The position numbers were made by a program, and so were the translations under genes. Below, piece by piece: positions 24,701 through 36,655 of a DNA stretch of 64,000 nt. The stretch comes from Melampsora larici-populina 98AG31 (lineage: Eukaryota; Basidiomycota; Pucciniomycetes; Pucciniales; Melampsoraceae), in NCBI RefSeq assembly GCF_000204055.1, contig NW_006768806.1:563431-627430 (forward strand). Reading direction: 5' to 3'. The notes beneath the pieces were generated by a model, which saw only the letters and a list, made by a program, of their open reading frames with translations, was not told the origin of the DNA and made no database searches. Positions within the stretch are counted from its first letter, which is position 1, and each line of letters opens with the position of its first letter.

Positions 24701-26308
24701 TTCTTCGTCCGAGGGTGGAAGTGGTCCGGCCCGCTTTGGTTGCTTCGGGACTCTAGATTCTTGATCGGGGGTTTGATTGACAGGGACTTCCAAGGAAGAT
24801 GAGATCGAAGTATCTGCCAAGTCAGGCCCCGCTCGCGAAACGCTGTGATCCATGTCCCCAGCTTGTTCAACATTATCGACGGTCGCGTGTGAATCGTGTT
24901 GAGATATGTCCTCAGCACTCGGTACTCGAGACAATGCTTTGATAGAGTCGGGTGGAGGAGTCGTTTCTACAATTGAAGCCACGTCTAGGCTGTGTGATGG
25001 CTGCTGCGAGGAAGCCTGACGTGGTTCGACATTTTCCAAGTTGGCGGATGCCGATGAAGCGTGAATCTCGCCCAAGTTTGTCAACTCAGAGTTTGTAGGT
25101 TGCGACTGGGGGAGAGCATTCGAGAGGTTGCAATCAGGGACTGCAGTTATCGGGGTGTCGATCCTGGTCGAATCGTCCATCACACTCCCGGGGGTCCCAA
25201 CACTTGGGGCCAGCGTAGCAGGTTTTCGTTTTCGACTGGCAGGCTGCTTACACAAGATTGGGGTGACGGGGGTGATATTTCGACGACTGCTTCGAGTAGA
25301 ACGAGTAGCACGAAGGGAGCATTCAAACTCTGCTTGAGAAGGGTCCGAGTGAGATTGCTCGGCTGAGCCGATAAAGTCAGGCGGTCGATGTTGGGCACTG
25401 TTGGCAAGGTCATACCATTCTACAGACGTAGATCAATGGTTAGATGACAGGAAGAGATCAGACTAGTCATGAAGGAAACATACCTAAAGCATTGTAATTT
25501 TTACGTTTGGTCACATTCATCACTCGGAATAAACCGCGATTGCCTTGTATGACTTGACTGATTGGAGATTTGATCCGAGCTTGCTTTAACATTTGACCTT
25601 GTCCATCTGTCCTAAGGCTCTCTTGACCTAGGTTGGGTAGCTGAGATGACCACTCCTTTGGTGGAATGATTTTGACAATGCCAGAGCGCATGCCCCAACG
25701 ATCGATTTTATTGATGTACGAATAAAAGTCCTCAAATTGATCCATGCTAGGTTCGATGGAAGCACATCGTGTGTGTGTAAGCATGAAAGATTAGTTGATG
25801 AGATCACATTATGATTTCTGTAATCTTGAACTTACCGTGGTTCGAAGACTGGCACACCTCTCAAACCTTTTCTCTTGAGATGTGGTTTACCCGCACCTTT
25901 ACGAAGGGCTTCTTCTTCCGCTTCTTTCTCTCCATAATAATAACTAGGTTTGATATCATCTCGTTCGGCTCGAAGACGAGCACGTTTAGCTTTTTGTTTA
26001 TCTGACAAACGATACTCAAAATAAGGATCTGCTTCTTCATCAGAATCTGAAGTAAAGTAATCCGGCCCCGAGCCTTCAGAATCATCGGTCTCTGATGAAC
26101 CAATGTGTGACTCAGGATCTTGTTTAGAAAGTGTAGGGTCTGATTCGTGTTGAGGAGAGATAAGGAGATGAGCGTTCGGTTTAGATTGAGGGCTAAGGAT
26201 TGGGAGGGCTTCTTGAGTAGGAGACATCATATTGGTGTCGCGAAAAGTGCTTGAAGTTGAAAGTTCAGGTGGTATCTTGAGAGATGAACTTGATGAAGAT
26301 GGTGCCAA
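21753..26308 (-). CDS. JmjN-JmjC-ePHD histone lysine demethylase (KDM4/JHDM3-like)
   Basis: Fe(II)/2-oxoglutarate-dependent histone demethylase; KDM4-type enzymes act on H3K9/H3K36 methylation. A multi-exon gene ending at 21753. The N-terminal acidic region leads into JmjN: GVPVFEPR, SMDQFEDFYSYINKID, WGMRSGIVKIIPPKEW. A long disordered Ser/Pro-rich insert (about 25.4-24.7 kb) follows. The JmjC domain (24476-23890) carries FAWHVEDADLYSINYIHFGA, PKFWYSIPQEHN and GEIILTYPYGYHSGFN, so the His/Glu/His iron ligands are present. After a Lys-rich linker comes an extended PHD: CALC, then AHKVCCLF, then CQLCDEKMGAKVQC and CHVTCGL. Next comes a Tudor-like stretch, PGQLIKVKTNKGVYQVFYHS. The exact start is uncertain: the frame opens at 26308 with TTG, the first in-frame ATG is 26230, and an acceptor-like CTTCAG just upstream allows another 5' exon. 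Confidence 0.9.
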
Positions 26309-26440
26309 AGCTGAAGGGTTGAATAAAAAGTGTAATCAAATCGTTGGAAGGTGAGCGATGATAGGACATCACAATTAACATTGATTTATACCAGTGAATG
26401 TAGAGATGGCAAGCAATCGAGAATAGAAAATAATATAACA

Positions 26441-26836
26441 TTAGCTCATGTCCCTGATCAGGCACCAACCACGGACGGTCTTTGTCACAATTTCGAGATA
26501 AGTGTAGATGATAGCGACGTACGATGGCTGATGTCTGGATGGGCTGGAAATGTGAATTGTTGGGCCTGGGGAGAGGTCTCTGAACCGCTGGGGATAGGCT
26601 GCATTGTAAAGTTTGTTGTAAAGTACAGTGGATGATGTTTTTGAGTGAATTGAAGGATATTTCAGAAATCGATTAAGAAGACTGAGATCATGAGATTGAG
26701 TTGAGGATGATAAAGTTGAAAGTGATATCGTTTTCTTGATGATATGATATCGATTGATTACATTTTTTAATCCTAATTTGTCAAACTTCATCAATAAAGA
26801 CATACTCAATCGACCTGACCATGGCATTCGATACAC
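26441..26836 (-). CDS. Hypothetical ORF upstream of the demethylase gene
   Basis: A frame of 131 codons from ATG 26836, with a second in-frame ATG shortly after. It has basic, Ser-rich, mitochondrial-presequence-like composition (KTISLSTLSSSTQSHDLSLL, then LYNAAYPQRFRDLSPGP). A GTACGT donor-like sequence lies inside it at about 26518-26523, so its tail may be intron. It could be a small gene's first exon, an upstream exon of the demethylase transcript, or chance. I recognise no family. Confidence 0.3.
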   Translation of the reverse strand: MYRMPWSGRLSMSLLMKFDKLGLKNVINRYHIIKKTISLSTLSSSTQSHDLSLLNRFLKYPSIHSKTSSTVLYNKLYNAAYPQRFRDLSPGPTIHISSPSRHQPSYVAIIYTYLEIVTKTVRGWCLIRDMS

Positions 26837-27655
26837 CCATGTGACATCTAGACATGTAACCTCAGTTCCTGTGCCTGTTTTACATACAACTCATAAACAA
26901 ACAACCTGAGAAATGAGAGATCCAGACTCCAGTGAAAAGATTACTGAGCTTCAGAGTAAGCAAAAGAATTAACTTGAGAATCAATTTCTACTCATGATCA
27001 AATAAGATCTCATGTAAAACAAATTTATTTAAATTTCTTAAAACCAAATCATCTTGAGCTGCTGTGGAAGCATCATCAAAGCAAGAGTATAGATCAGGAG
27101 CTTTAAAAGTCTGGGTATATATCAGAAATCAGAAATCATTTCTTTTTACATAGTCATTTTAGGAGCTTTGGATGGCAAACTCTTTGGATCTTCATTCCCG
27201 GATAATTCACAATTCACAAATGGTGTCTATTCACGTGACATTCTTTATTTCAAGTCATGATTACTTGAAGTGTCTATGGACTAAGAAACCCTATCAACCA
27301 GTGTATCTAAAGTAATGTGCAGCACAATGTCTCTAATTAAGACTTCACAAATAAGATACATAGCCAAACTGTTGTGCAAAAGCCTATACTGTTACATGTT
27401 GGCTCTGGCTGTTTAAGTTCCACTGCAAACCAACAAATGACCATGTCTTTAACCAGTGTCTTAAGAAATTTAAACACTTTAGCAAAAATAAAGTTGAAAG
27501 CTCTGATCCAAGATCACATATGTACCATACATAATACAAACATTTACAATCCTATGCTGATGATGATGAAATCTTATTTGATAACATAACTAAACCCATG
27601 TTACCCAACAAATAAACAAAATCAAGACCTAGGCTTAGCTACCTACACTTCCAGA
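26837..27655. other. Intergenic DNA without a supported feature
   Basis: About 0.8 kb of AT-rich sequence between the demethylase region and the first MITE. The one small plus-strand frame (27374-27589) shows no recognisable content. Confidence 0.4.
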
Positions 27656-27792
27656 ATTAAACACTCTCCTGGCAAATAGAATATTTTTTTGGCAATAATT
27701 AATTGACATTTATAATATGATGACAATAATAATCAATTATTCCAAAAAAAAAAGTGAAAAATGTATCCTAATTGGGGGGTAGAGTGTTTAAT
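27656..27792. mobile_element. 137-bp MITE with ATTAAACACTCT ends
   Basis: Terminal inverted repeat ATTAAACACTCT / AGAGTGTTTAAT, with a further inner inverted match (CAATAATTAATTG against CAATTATT). AT-rich centre, no coding. The target duplication could not be fixed. Confidence 0.55.
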
Positions 27793-27913
27793 CCTGAGGC
27801 TGACAGAGTGAATTGCTACATGTATATTCATGATGATCTTGCTGAGCTCTCAATCTCAGAAGCTTTCCATTCATAACTTTTCTCAACCTCTGTTTCTGTT
27901 GATCTTACATACA

Positions 27914-30418
27914 TACACCACGGGGCAACTTTGAACTGGGACCACGTGAAATGTAAGTTGGGTATGACCACGCCGAGTGGTTGTGTAGAACAGGTGAAGG
28001 CAGTGTGAGTGCGGCTACGTGGCCCTCACCCGATGCTTGTCACTTGCTCTACACATCGAGAGGAAGACCATGTCGGCATGACGTGGCTTACCAGCCTATC
28101 AGTTGGTGAGCTGGTTGGTACGCGCGCGACCTGCCAGCAAGGTGCTCAGCACGTGATTCAGCTTGCGTGCCGGTAGTATAAGCTGATTTGCCTTCTGAGC
28201 ACCTCGCTGGCAGGTGAGCTAACCAGCCAGGTGCTCAGCGGGCAATTGAATTTGGATCAGGTGCTCAGCACGTGAACAATCCTCCCTCATGTGAGTCATT
28301 ATGGCTCAGGTTCACTCGCAACAGGGCAGCTCATGCATCTTGAAGACATCTTTTAGAACATTTTTTTTTCATTTCAATTCATTTCCATCCACATGTATAT
28401 ACCAAATTAAGTATTACACATTCATAGTCGAAAATGGCCAAGGTAATAAACTAAACAGGATTGAAAAAAACAATTGAAAAAGAAGAAAATCAAGTAAATA
28501 GAAATAAAATGAATAAAAAACATGTAGCCCTAGTAAAGCAGAAGGAAAATATATAGAAAAATAAAGAGAAGAATTGTTAGTAAAGAAAGTAATTAGAACA
28601 AAAAGAGAGAGATAGGAATCAAGGTACATACTTACAATTAAAACATATAATTTTGAACAAGACCAATTGGATATAAGAAATGCAATTGAAAGAATTTATC
28701 AAAATTAAATCAAAAGAAATCAGTATCAAGTAAAAGAATAATAAGACATAAAAATAGGAAGAACTCCCGTTTATCAGTTAGAGATTGATTGGGTGACGAG
28801 ATCTTGATAACCAAAGCAATGAATCAATGACAAATTAAAAAAAATTGTACTCAATAGATAAACCGAAGTGATAGAAGATGAGTTGGAGCAATTTGCAAGC
28901 TAAATGATGCAGACTGGTGATGATAGCTTTGACACCCTAGAAAACAATCGAAAGACATGACTAGTTGTAAACATCATAATACAAGGCTCTTAGTATCAAG
29001 TTGGCAATATTGGATGACAAAGAAGAAGAAAAGACTTACGTGATGGGCTAGCTCAATATAAGCAAAGAGTGATCAAGAAGAGCTGTTGGCCAAAGTGATT
29101 TTGAAATTTGAAGGTCGCGTTTCCAGGCTGTGTAAATATGTACTAAATGTCATGCCTGGTGACATTTTCATAACCGGGCTTATGGACAATGAAGTATGAC
29201 GTCACAGGTACATGTCACAAATCTCACTACACTTTGTCCGCTGCCCCAGTCTAGCCCATTCTACGCTCGAGTTCTTCATCACACATGGGTCAGTGATCAC
29301 ATCACATCGATCACCTTTGTCTTGGAGCCACTCATTCATTTGACTTCTATTGCATCATGATTCTGATAGGTATCAGTTGGCTGGATCCAACTCTTTCTTT
29401 TCTTTCCAACCACTCTTTCAAATTTCATTCATTCAGATTCATATTTGCTGACTCTGGTCCTCTTCCATTCATATTGAAGTCCTTTGATCGATTGTTTCAT
29501 TTGTCAGCCTTTACTTCTTTCATATTTATCTCATTCAAGTTACTGTGAAGCTTGATGTCATGATTTGCTCCTGTTTGAAGTGTTAATTTCAAACCCTTTG
29601 ATTGTTTGTTTCATTTGTAAGTTCTCTTTTCCCCTTGCTTGAACGATTTTCTGATGTATCAATGAAGTTGAAGACTGACCTTTTGGTACTTTTCTGTCAA
29701 TTTGTTCATATATTCATCATCATTCCTCTCTACCAGATATCAATGTTCTCCTTCCTTTTTGTTCATATGGTTCTTATTGTCCCGTACACCTGGATCGATC
29801 TCGTAGATTGTAGGTCTTTCTTTGTCCCAATTTTTTTTATCTCTCACTGATCAATTCATTGGTTTACTGCTTAATCAATAGAACCAATTGATCAAATCTA
29901 TCAAGCACTACAATCAATAATCAAAAATTTCACTCGCAGACTATTTCTATTTCTGTTACCTTACTGTTTTCAATGTTGTTTGTGTTTCTATCATCACCGT
30001 AACTAGTTTTTGTCCATGCAAAGATCAGATTAGTTGGTATACTATGCACTGTGTGAGCAAAAATTGAGAACCTCCCAGCCTGATTCAACTGTTGTGGCTA
30101 TTCAGCCATCATGAGGCTGGATGAGCCAACGCTCACCAGCTCAATACAACTTCCGTACAGTACAAGCGTGTGAGCTTTCACACCTGGTCGTCACAAAGCT
30201 TGCCTCATACCCTAACAAGGCGAGTCAGCTCACCCGTTCATTTATGATATGAGTTGACTCACCCGCTCATCAGGTGAGTTATCACGCTTTAGCAAGGTGA
30301 TCAGATTGGGTGAAGGCCACACTGGCTGGCACGTGTAACTCACGTTGGGTATGACAATGTAGACAGCACATATTTCAATGGCTCACGTGAGCATCACGTG
30401 CCATCCGCCCCGTGGTGT
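27914..30418. mobile_element. 2.5 kb non-autonomous DNA element with TACACCACGGGGC ends
   Basis: Ends TACACCACGGGGC and GCCCCGTGGTGTA are exact inverted copies. Both subterminal regions are rich in short repeats built around CACGTG and GGTGCTCAGC / CTCACCCGCTCA, while the middle (28.3-29.9 kb) is AT-rich. GC-rich subterminal repeats with a long non-coding centre fit a non-autonomous hAT-like element, but I could not match an 8-bp target duplication. No transposase motif is seen; the small frames at 28414-28629, 29357-29548 and 29602-29850 are low-complexity Phe/Ser/Leu. Confidence 0.55.
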
Positions 30419-30975
30419 ACCATCATGAACTTTCATCAAGAAATAACCACTCATCAAAAAGACTTCAATTCATGATCCAAGTCTTAATATTATCACAAGC
30501 TTATTTAAAGAATGTACAATCATCTTCAATTCAATCTTCAAAACACACAATCCAAAAAGATTGAATCTTTCATCAACATACATCATACAATCTCAATGTT
30601 TCATCAAGTTCAGATGTATGTATGTACTAGATAACTAGTCAACATGAATTCTACAAGTTGTACCCGTGTACTACCCTTACAATCTCAGAATCAAGCTGGG
30701 CTCCGAAACCGAAGATCCGTCGGATACTCGACGGAGCATCCGACGGTTCCGGATATCGGATGGGACCTTGGAGCTAACCGATAGCCGGTTAATCCGGCCG
30801 GTTTGGTTAGCGGATGGGGAGGTCAAAAAATAGGATATCCGGCGGATATCCGGAGGATATCCTTATATCATTGCAGTCACAGGCTGGCGTGTATTTATAT
30901 AAGTTGATCAATACTAAGACATATATATTGATTGAAAAAGAAACAAAAAAAACTTTAAAAAACTAGAAAAAAACA

Positions 30976-33485
30976 CTAGTCACTATTATCCTCAGCATCA
31001 CGGCTAGGAAGTTTCAAGGGTCCAAACACCCGATGCCAATCTTTCACACACAAAAGAGCCTCAACGTGTAGACACGAAAGACTAGTACGCTGGGGCCCCA
31101 GGATCCTTTTAGTCTTGTTAAAAACGCCCTCCGACGGACAGCTAGTCGCCGGAATTCCAAGGACACACATTGCCATATTTGCCAATCCGGGATAGACATC
31201 GCCTCTTTTTTTCCAAAACTCTAGGACCTTGGTATCACGAGGTGCAAGTTTGTCATTGAGGTATTGTGTGATTTCGTTGTTGATTGAACGGTCCTGTGGA
31301 GCGTCTGGGGCACCAAAGATGGCGTCTTCAAAGTACTGGGAAGTAGATGTAGTGGTCGACTTTTTGGTGTTAGTTGGAGTGGGGATTGGTACATCGACTT
31401 CGTATTTTAAGGCCTCTAATTCAAACATGAGCCTGATGTCTGAAGGAAAGAGGTCATACTCGGAAAGCATCGTTGATCTTTCCTGTTGGGAAATGAGACA
31501 TATTCATCAGTACAACGATGAAGTATGATGAGTATCAATAAACTTACTTGAAAATAGTGCATCTTGAGGCGTGGATCCAGGATGGTAGCACAGACCGGTG
31601 CAGGTTTTGTAAGAACTTTCTTGAAGTAGTCTTCAAGTTTAGATATCATGCTTTTTGAAGCGGGGATGAGTTGGTCATGATCATATTTTTGAGCGACCTA
31701 CATTCTCATCCATTCACATTAGCAATCTATTATCCAATTGAATTCAAATCTTCAGTAGAAATTGAAAACTTACTGATTTTAGTCCTTGCAAGACTACAAC
31801 ATACATTGGCACTACTTGATGCATCGTAGGGTATTTCGACTTGCAAAGGATCTCAGTGGCCTCGCTGAGAGGTTCCAAAAAATCACACATCTGTTTGATG
31901 TATCCCCACTCAAGGTCTAAGAGCGCATACTTTTTGTACTCTTTTTCCTTGCAAAAGTCGTCGCATGCTTCTCGTAGTCGCAAGAGTCTTCGGAACATGT
32001 GATATGATGAGTTCCATCTGGTGGGAACATCAACAATGAGGCGAGTAGCAGTTCCAGCCATCTTTTGTTCCTGGGGTGGTGGAACGTTATCAATAGTAGG
32101 ATCTTCCATTAGATATTGGAGAGCATCAGATTCGACAGGATCCGTGGAATTCGTATCGGCATCAGTGTTGGTTGGGGTAGGCGGATGATTCGCAGATGAA
32201 GATACGGGTCTTGAAGCCTGATTATTCTTAGCAGCGGCGATGCAACGTCTGAGCTTGACAATTTCAGCAAAATGCTGACCACGTTGAGGGCTGGACCAAG
32301 TACAAGTAACTAGACCGTGACATCGATTGTAAATGGTCTTGAGGTTTACTTGAGTCACGTCAGGTGGGTCGACAAGGTTCTGAATGTCCATTGAATTGCT
32401 TGAATCTTGATCTTCTGAATCGATAATTTGACCAAATACCTTGAGTCCCTCTTTCGCGGCTAAATTGATCACGTGCGCTACACAACCATGTACTTGTTTT
32501 TGATGATCGAAGGTGATTCCATCTGCACTCGAAAGGACTCGACCTATAGCACCGTTTGTTCCGACGTTGTCAGCGGTCATCGCAACCAACTTGTTGGTTA
32601 GCTCGTATCTGTTCAGATATTCAATGATTAAGGCGGCAAAATTATCAGCGTTGTGTGCACCTGGAAATCTTTGTGTCAGTTATTCAAATAGATTAACATG
32701 AAATAGAATTATACATAAACTCACCTTTGATTTCAGCGATGCCAAGGGTAAGGTCCATTAGATCCCAGTTTTCGGTTATAAAGTGGCCAGTGAGGGACAT
32801 AAAAGGCTTGTTGTTTGGCGAGGTCCATGCATCTTGAGTAATAGCTATAGCTTTGCAAGGATTCAAGTAAAGTCTCTTGACGTGATCTTCATAATGATAA
32901 TATACTCTGCGCATTTGTTTCGCAATTGCATGTCGGCCAACAATCATTCCGCTGACTTGAGGGTTGCAAAGCTTCAGTAATTGTCGGAAAGAAGATTTTT
33001 CCACAATCGAGAAAGCAAGATCGTTATTGGCGATGAAATAACATATGCTAGTCTTGATGGTGGCAACATCAAGTTTATTCTAACCAATGATACAATGAAA
33101 AAAAACATCAGATCGATGTGATTGGCAGTCAGAAGAGAACACTCACCAGATGACCCGTTTTGATCTTCTTGAAAGCTGAAACGACGGATCCTTGATTGAA
33201 ATCGGGTGTTTCGCCATTGCGGACACCATGCTTGAAAGTAAGGTGATTCTTCATTGAAGTCGTACTTCCTTTAGAATCACGTTTCAACTCTGTCCCACAG
33301 TGGTTTCCATCCGCCATTACAAAACGACACAGATTGATATCTTTATTTTTTAATCTTTCAAAATATTTCCATACATAGCTAGTTGGACGAGTGGAAGTTG
33401 ATGTTGACTGAGACTCGGTAAGATCGGACTGATCGTCTTGGGACAAATCAATATGATTTGCAGTGGAACTTGGGGCTTCAGGCAT
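30976..33485 (-). CDS. hAT transposase with BED-type zinc finger
   Basis: Transposase catalysing cut-and-paste of the surrounding hAT element. Five exons, 33485-33147, 33079-32725, 32660-31774, 31697-31548 and 31482-30976, join in frame to 745 residues without a stop. An N-terminal BED finger contains SYVWKYFERL, CRFVMADGNHCG and MKNHLTFKHG. The central region has the typical ITQDAWTSPNNKPFMSLTGH, VAMTADNVGTNG, GCVAHVINLAAKEGLK and DVPTRWNSSYHMFRRLL. The C-terminal hAT dimerisation domain reads FWKKRGDVYPGLANMAMCVL, GIPATSCPSEGVFNKTKRIL and ending HVEALLCVKDW. The protein looks complete and possibly active, although its upstream region is now interrupted by another transposon. Confidence 0.95.
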
Positions 33486-33836
33486 ATCAATTGAACTTTG
33501 ATTATGTATCGAAAGGATGATTAGGTGGCGATATATTCATTAATGTATCGTTGTATGACTTGGATGGGTTTAGGTGGGATGATATTGAACTGAGAGTGTG
33601 AAGACGTGGGAAGGGGAATGAGAATCGAGAGTTGGTATTACCTTTGCTAGAAAGGTTGACACCTTTGAGCCGTTTTTTTTTTTTACATGACCTGCCCACC
33701 GCAGCACTGTGCCGCAGCTGTACCCTGAAGCATGAATTTGGTCACACTGACTGAAATTCATATCGCTGTGCTCGCTTCAGCGCACCATCTCCATCTTCAG
33801 GTGCTGTAATTTGCCTATTCATTTATTTACTCAAGC

Positions 33837-35547
33837 ATGAGTTCACGTCAGCATTCCAACCCAATTTTTCTCGACTGGGATTCAGGACCTGAACAACCCC
33901 AAACACCAGTGGATTCTCAATCTAACAATGTATGTGTCCCCTCTACTTTGCATCATTATGCATATTGATCTTTCTCTCTCTTTTTTTCCAGAAACAGCAA
34001 CAATCTGAGAGCCCTCACCCAGAAGATCAGGACGATCCAACCTTCACCTTCCTTTTCAACTGCGAGTTCTATGCCCCTGACAAGGAACAGAAAACAGGAT
34101 TTCTTCAAGTCAAATGCTCCGACTGTCCAGTTCAATGGAATTCAACCTGCTTTGACTTAGACCTTTTGAAAGAAAAATGTATTGAAGCCGCTATATGTGA
34201 CAAGACTAAGGAATCTATGACGGATTTGCTCAACGAGTCACTCCTTGACAAGAAGAATTTAGGTGTCTGGACTGCCTACATTACATCCAATAAGAGCTTC
34301 CCCAAGCTCTTAAAAAATCGTAAGGCGTTAATTCCGGAAAAGTTTCAGGACTGGGTGGAAGAAGCTCATGCCGAATACCCAAAAGAGTCTGGATTCTCTT
34401 ATATTGTACCCAGTCCAGTCAAGATCAAGGCCAATGCAGAACAAGTGGGTTCTCTCTCTTGACTTTCTCTCAGTCCTGGTTCTGGGTGACCGCTCATACC
34501 ATCTTGCCTGTAGGCCGCCCGAACCAAGGTTATTGCTGCCGAGGCTAAGCGGAAACAAATGCTTTGCGCTTCGGCAAAAACTTCACAAACACATACCAAC
34601 ATAACAGATGATTTGGAACTTGATAAAGTAAGTGCAGGCTGTTTGGGTTTGAAGTTGATCTCATGCTGACTATTACGGCTTATGGTAGTGCGAGGATGCA
34701 AGATCCGATATCTCAAGCAAATCAGAAAAGACTGCCCAGAAAGAGTTCATCGCATTACTTTATAAGACTTACCCGACCAATGGCACCTATAACAACCAGT
34801 ATCCTGCTGTCATTGACCCTTTAGATTCAACAAAGTATTTTGCTTTGACCTTTGGCAAAGCCAAGGAGTGGGCTCAATTACGAGTCAGTCACCAATAATC
34901 TGGTCAATCTCACTCAATTCTCTTCTCATGAATTGTTTTTTTATACATAGCACGAAGACAAAGTAGAATTTGACAGCCCTCCTGCTCATTTCAAGTATGA
35001 CTTGATCAAGCGCGACCTGGAAGATACCCCGGCTGCTAGCACAACTCCGATTCCTACCAGCACCACGACTGCCCTGACCCCAGCGTTATTCAGTGAGATG
35101 GTAGTGGGGGTTGTCACTGCCATTGAGGCGAGGCAAACACCACAGAGGCCAGCAATCGAGGCCAGAGAATCACCACAGAGAACATCACCCGGTTATCAAA
35201 ATCGAACTCCTTCTCGCAGCTCTCGCAAGCGCCTGGTCAGTCCTGAGCTATCTCCGCCACGGTCATCATCCCCCATTTGGGCTTAAGACCCGTCAGACTC
35301 AAACGGTATCAATGGATTCCTCAAGTTTTGTGCATACTCTGAAGACAAAACCATCAAGATCCGCAAAATATTGGAGGACGCTGATGTTACCGACTATCGA
35401 ATGATTAACCATTTATCCGAGAAGGATCTGATGAAGGACGGCTTATCCAAGATGAACATCTTGAAGCTTTTCCAAACCACCAAGAAGTATAAGAGCCGTC
35501 TAGCGCGTGACGCAAGTAAACCTGGAAATAACCCGTCCTCATCGTAA
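33837..35547 (+). pseudogene. Accessory protein of the two-gene transposon, C-terminal SAM-like domain, one premature stop
   Basis: Five exons join in frame: 33837-33929, 33992-34444, 34514-34627, 34689-34883 and 34951-35547. The N-terminal 300 residues are unrecognised; they include FNCEFYAPDKEQKTGF, a Cys-containing CSDCPVQWNSTC, and EDARSDISSKSEKTAQKEF. A Pro/Ser/Thr-rich linker follows (TPQRP repeats, RSSRKRLVSPELSPPRSSS). After WA there is a TAA at 35284-35286, but the same frame continues for 86 more codons and contains DADVTDYRMINHLSEKDLMK then DGLSKMNILKLF, which has the helix spacing of SAM (sterile alpha motif) domains. The stop could be a CAA to TAA change. Thus the truncated form would lack the SAM-like part. 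The position between the element's inverted repeats makes this its second gene. Role unknown: protein-protein contact or tethering is inference. Confidence 0.7.
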
Positions 35548-35678
35548 TTTACGATGACTTTTGTAAGAAACCAATCTCATGTTTGTCTCTTCAAACAACT
35601 AAACTGCCCTGCCAATGATACCTCCACTAACACGTTATGTACCTCTTTCAAAACAGCTTGTGATGTATCTCCCCATAA

Positions 35679-36340
35679 AAACCGTCTTGATAGGACTTCC
35701 AATAACACAGTGAATCTCTCAAACCGTCTTGATAGGACTTCCAATAACACAGTGAATCCCCCCCAAATGTACATTATGATTGTTTTCATAATGTACATTT
35801 GGTGATAGAAAGGCTTGGGCGCTATGGATCTGTCTCTCATGTCAACTGTCTTTAAGAACAATGCAATTCAAACTTATACTTGCCAATTATGACAAGTCAT
35901 GAATCTCATCATTTAGGACTCGGACAAATGAAAAAGCCAATCAAGACTTCCTTGTTCTTGAAAAGTAGTACGAGTGACTCGTTCTCTCACAAGTAACCCA
36001 AAGTCCAGATGTTTGGATCACATGAGTTGGAATTTTCATTGTTTAGGACTTGTGCAAATGCAATAAGCCGATCGAGACTTCCTTGTTCCAGAAAAGGAAG
36101 TCTTGATCGGCTTATTTATGAGTGACTCGTTCTCTCTAACAAGGAACCCAAAGTCCAGATGTTAGGATTACATGAGTTGAACTTGGAATACTCATTGTTT
36201 AGGACTTGTGCGAATGAAATAAGCCGATTGAGACCTTATTCCTGAAAAGGGGTACAAAGTTTTTGAATTGGTCTCTATCATAAGGAACACAACGTCCAGA
36301 CTATTTGGGATGAAAAATGAAGTTGTTCATTCTTTCTCAC
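35679..36340. repeat. Tandem repeats and palindrome between the two convergent genes
   Basis: Two adjacent copies of a 38-bp unit (AAACCGTCTTGATAGGAC and on) lie at about 35679-35758. An exact palindrome built on AAATGTACATTATGA follows at 35766-35801. Then come about three diverged copies of a 130-155 bp unit beginning near 35908, 36036 and 36192 (each with TTTAGGACT, AAGCC.ATC.AGAC and AAAGTCCAGATG). They fill the space between the two 3' ends and have no coding content. From 36341 to 36655 nothing further is supported. Confidence 0.7.
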
Positions 36341-36655
36341 GAGTACTCTAAAGTCTAGTTTTCTGATCATTTTCACAATGATCGTTTTCGCAAGGCACTC
36401 AAAGTCAAATGAATTTCAATCAAATGATTGGTCACTACAACAAAAGGATACAACCACTCAATGAGATTGTTTCAACAAGCGATCAGTTGATCGCGTAAAC
36501 AAGTCGCTTGTACATCTGTACAAGCTCAAACTCAAACATGATGAAGAAGCGAAATGAAAAATTGATAGTATTGATAAGGTGTAAGATCATTTACGGTCTC
36601 TAATGTAATCAAAAAGTTGAATCGATGATGTTCAAGATCATCCACAGTTTGTAAT

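Noticed and set aside
28414..29850. Several Phe/Ser/Leu-rich frames in the 2.5 kb element
   Set aside because: Low-complexity, AT-driven frames without domain, consistent with non-coding interior.
30691..30890. Palindromic GGATATCC repeats read as an operator or origin
   Set aside because: They are explained as subterminal repeats of the hAT element because the same words occur at the other end.
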